Positions 42,376 to 44,105 of a stretch of 44,105 nucleotides of DNA are shown here, piece by piece. The first letter of the stretch is position 1, and the number at the start of each line of letters is the position of its first letter. The translations under genes and the position numbers were made by a program. Origin of the DNA: Palsa-506 sp050013415 (GTDB taxonomy: Bacteria > Actinomycetota > Actinomycetes > Streptosporangiales > Streptosporangiaceae); assembly GCA_050013415.1 (NCBI GenBank), contig JBEKFH010000005.1, positions 1-44,105 on the forward strand, in the 5' to 3' direction. The notes below the pieces were generated by a model. The model saw only the letters and a list, made by a program, of their open reading frames with translations. It ran no database searches and was not told the DNA's origin.

Positions 42376-42753
42376 ATGAACCGATCACCAGATCCCCCTG
42401 CCGCCGCATCCAGCGCCCCGATGCCGGTACCTATCCCGGCCGAAGGCCTGGCCAACGCTTCCCCGGCTCGCGGCTACCGGGCGCAGAGGGGCAACGGCGC
42501 CGTCTCCCCGGCAGTCGCGATGCTGCGCATGGTCGAAGATCACGACCGGATTGCCCGGGGCCTGAATGACATCGTCGTCCGCCGGCTGTTCGCCGCGGGA
42601 CTGGATCTGCATGCGGCGCTGGGCATTCTCGGCGACCACCGTGCTGCCGACAAGATCAGCCATGCCATCGGCGAGCTGGACCACGCCATCAGGGGCATCC
42701 GGGACGCCATCTTCGACGACGAGGCGCCACGGCAGGGCGCAGCGAAGGGGTAG
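42376..42753 (+). CDS. Stand-alone HisKA_3-like dimerisation domain lacking the phospho-histidine
   Basis: A 125-residue protein. About 50 disordered N-terminal residues precede a DHp two-helix domain that matches DevS/NarL-type kinases: MVEDHDRIARGLNDIVVRRL, FAAGLDLHAALGIL, then ISHAIGELDHAIRGIRDAIF. In kinases this reads ERDRIARDLHD, and the His is phosphorylated; here it is Asn64. The HATPase domain that should follow is absent, and the gene stops at residue 125. It may be a decoy dimerisation partner of a real kinase or a decaying fragment. ATG 42376 has no strong Shine-Dalgarno. Confidence 0.78.
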   Translation: MNRSPDPPAAASSAPMPVPIPAEGLANASPARGYRAQRGNGAVSPAVAMLRMVEDHDRIARGLNDIVVRRLFAAGLDLHAALGILGDHRAADKISHAIGELDHAIRGIRDAIFDDEAPRQGAAKG

Positions 42754-42795
42754 GCGCCGCCGGCAAGGCGGGACGCCGGCCACCCGGCTGGATAG

Positions 42796-43257
42796 TCACT
42801 CAGCGGCGGCGGACCATTCAATCAGGGGAGGCCGGACCGATGCGCACAGCGGATGTCCCTGGGGATCGGTCAGGCCAAGACGCCCGACGAGCAGGCCCAG
42901 GTTCAGAGCGCTGTCGATCAGCGCGGGAGGGATCGCGTCCAGCCGCAGCTTCGCTCGCCGGAACAGCGTGAAGGCCCCGGCGTCATCGACGGTGCCCCAG
43001 GACAGCTAGATGAACCGGCCGTCCGGCGGACCCTGGATGTAGGCGCCCTTGAGGTCGGCACCAGCCGGTGCCGGGACGCCGTCGCAGTCAACTGTCCAGG
43101 TGGCAGACGGCGCGTCGCCGGGAACGAGGCCGAGCAGCTCGGCTGGCCTGCCGCGGCGCTGGAGCCCGACATGCACGTTGTGATAACCGCCGGGGGAGTC
43201 CGGGCTGGGGCCGCAGCAACTCCCGGGGAGGTCCGAGGCTTCGATCCGGATCCGCAC
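42796..43257 (-). pseudogene. DUF5990-like protein gene interrupted by one in-frame amber codon
   Basis: ATG 43257 opens a frame (MRIRIEASDLPGSCCGPSPD) that hits TAG at 43008-43006 after 83 codons. Beyond it the same frame continues as LSWGTVDDAGAFTLFRRAKL, LDAIPPALIDSALNLGLLVG and LCASVRPPLIEWSAAAE to TGA at 42798. The whole fits the roughly 150-residue family I recall as DUF5990, in which Tyr would follow RFI, so one base change (TAC to TAG) explains the break. No frameshift is needed. Either a young pseudogene, a sequencing error or an amber readthrough gene. Confidence 0.82.
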
Positions 43258-43265
43258 CGCACCAT

Positions 43266-43297
43266 TATGCGGGTCACTGTAACTATGCGGGTCACTG
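43266..43297. repeat. Direct repeat upstream of the DUF5990-like gene
   Basis: TATGCGGGTCACTG occurs at 43266-43279 and 43284-43297, 18 bp apart, just before the start at 43257. It could be an operator or a slippage product. Confidence 0.6.
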
Positions 43298-43317
43298 CGA
43301 CCTGGGTCAGGCGGCGC

Positions 43318-43698
43318 CTATTCCGAGTCGTACCTGAAGCCGCCGAGGAAGCGGCGGAACAGCCCGCCGTCCCTGGTCAGTGGTGCCGCTGGCGGTGGCG
43401 CCTCGGCGCGCTCCCGCGCGACCGGCTCGTCATAGTCGGCCCGCGCGATGGCGTCAGTGACCGCGGCGTCATCGAAGTCCTCCGAGCCGGGGATGGTCGG
43501 GACGAACCCCACGAGATCGCCGTCCAGCAGCACCTCGGCCGCCAGGGACGCCGTGCCCTCGTTGCCCCAGATCGCCTCGCGCCCGTCGCCGATCACCACG
43601 CGCACCCCGTAGATGTCGATCCCCGCGTTCTCCAGGTGCGCGTCGATGCCGCGATCCCGCAGCGCGTCGGCGACCCGCCGGGCCCGGTTCTCGTCCAT
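43318..43698 (-). CDS. Conserved hypothetical small acidic protein
   Basis: A 126-residue acidic protein. Residues 1-70 form an alpha/beta fold (NRARRVADALRDRGIDAHLE, IDIYGVRVVIGDGREAIWGN) that resembles a small actinobacterial family of unknown function. The rest is a disordered acidic and Pro-rich tail ending GGLFRRFLGGFRYDSE. No signal peptide. It lies 60 bp upstream of the broken DUF5990-like gene on the same strand. Confidence 0.8.
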   Translation of the reverse strand: MDENRARRVADALRDRGIDAHLENAGIDIYGVRVVIGDGREAIWGNEGTASLAAEVLLDGDLVGFVPTIPGSEDFDDAAVTDAIARADYDEPVARERAEAPPPAAPLTRDGGLFRRFLGGFRYDSE

Positions 43699-43709
43699 GC
43701 GCCGAGCCT

Positions 43710-43770
43710 ACCTTCGTCCTCAACTGTCACGGGCCTGCCCTCGCCCTGAACTCTCCCGGGCCTGCCCTCG
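43710..43770. repeat. Short tandem repeat near 43.74 kb
   Basis: Two units of about 27 bp, each containing GGGCCTGCCCTCGCC, lie between the start of the 126-aa gene and the terminator of the S53 gene. No coding role is seen. Confidence 0.7.
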
Positions 43771-43778
43771 CCATGAAA

Positions 43779-43820
43779 TGCCACGGCAGCCGAGGCTGGG
43801 CCGCCCCGGCTGCCGTGGCA
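43779..43820 (-). terminator. Hairpin terminator of the S53 peptidase gene
   Basis: TGCCACGGCAGCCG (43779-43792) and its exact complement (43807-43820) form a 14-bp stem with a 14-nt loop, 9 bp beyond the stop of the gene entering from the right. Confidence 0.82.
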
Positions 43821-43829
43821 AATCCGCGC

Positions 43830-44105
43830 CTACTTCTCCAGGTTGCGCAGGGCCATGATGAACTTCGGCCCGTCAGGCGTGCCGATGCCGCTCATGGTGT
43901 CGTAGCCCTTGAGGGCGACCTGCCCGGTGTAACCGGCCATGCCGCGACTCTGGTCGTCGAAGGTGGTCAGCACCTCGGCGCCGCACGTGGCCTCGTCGCA
44001 CGACGTCCCGCGGTACAGCGCGGGACTGGCGCTGGTCAGCGGCAGGGCGTCGAAGACGGCGCTGGTCCCGGCCAGCTTGTAGATCGCCGGGTTGATGAAC
44101 CCGAA
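43830..44105 (-). CDS. C-terminus of an S53 (sedolisin/kumamolisin) peptidase, 5' end off window
   Basis: The last 91 residues of a gene that starts beyond the right edge. FGFINPAIYKLAG and VALKGYDTMSGIGTPDGPKF match the S53 C-terminal end, where the GxGxPDG loop helps bind calcium next to the catalytic site. Two cysteines (TSCDEATCGAE) may form a disulfide. S53 enzymes are secreted acid serine-carboxyl peptidases with a Glu-Asp-Ser triad, which would lie upstream and cannot be seen here. The stop is TAG at 43832-43830. Confidence 0.88.
   Translation of the reverse strand, partial: FGFINPAIYKLAGTSAVFDALPLTSASPALYRGTSCDEATCGAEVLTTFDDQSRGMAGYTGQVALKGYDTMSGIGTPDGPKFIMALRNLEK

Overview
The window looks like chromosomal DNA of a high-GC actinobacterium (Actinomycetota). 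GC is very high, and the minus and plus strands carry many genes with 4-bp ATGA overlaps. A glucosyl-3-phosphoglycerate synthase, a SARP-type regulator, DGGVF-repeat wall hydrolases and a DevS-like HisKA_3 fragment are all typical of that phylum. A filamentous or Streptosporangiales-type host is a guess. I found no rRNA, tRNA, CRISPR array, transposase or phage module.

Layout, left to right. (1) 1-3823, minus: a large secreted CAP/Ig/FN3 protein running off the left edge, preceded by a possible 12-codon leader. (2) 4023-7386, minus: epoxide hydrolase, ABC ATPase and ABC permease, coupled by ATGA overlaps. (3) 7576-11891, plus: a five-gene chain (ECF sigma factor, membrane protein, ABC ATPase, two membrane proteins), every junction an ATGA overlap. 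(4) 11810-17389, minus: periplasmic adaptor with a peptidoglycan-binding domain, MacB/LolD-like ATPase, FtsX-like permease and two tandem paralogous lipoproteins. The last lipoprotein overlaps the tail of the sigma-factor operon antisense. (5) 17567-22907: a membrane protein, a 55-aa ORF coupled to a Gfo/Idh oxidoreductase, a beta-hydroxyacid dehydrogenase, and an MFS transporter divergent from a LysR regulator.

(6) 23137-30752: two large STAND-ATPase regulators, one XRE-type and one SARP/AfsR-type, flank a secreted HAF-repeat protein. Five perfect 11-bp repeats lie in front of the XRE-STAND gene. (7) 30828-33641: two divergent secreted wall hydrolases that share DGGVF repeats (NlpC/P60 and a lysozyme/transglycosylase-like C-terminus). 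(8) 33702-36378: an amidase and a secreted seven-repeat putative beta-propeller. (9) 36426-40069: gpgS divergent from a small CBM48 protein, nicotinamidase, a permuted NlpC/P60-like protein and two small conserved proteins. (10) 40408-44105: a CopD-like membrane protein overlapping a MOSC protein antisense, a stand-alone DHp domain lacking its phospho-histidine, a gene broken by one amber codon (DUF5990-like), a small acidic protein and the C-terminus of an S53 (sedolisin) peptidase.

The gene content suggests accessory and envelope functions: export pumps, secreted repeat proteins, wall remodelling, and large regulators that may read an intracellular signal. Short tandem repeats (11-42 bp) recur inside protein linkers, at gene ends and in promoters, and they appear to be remodelling several genes.
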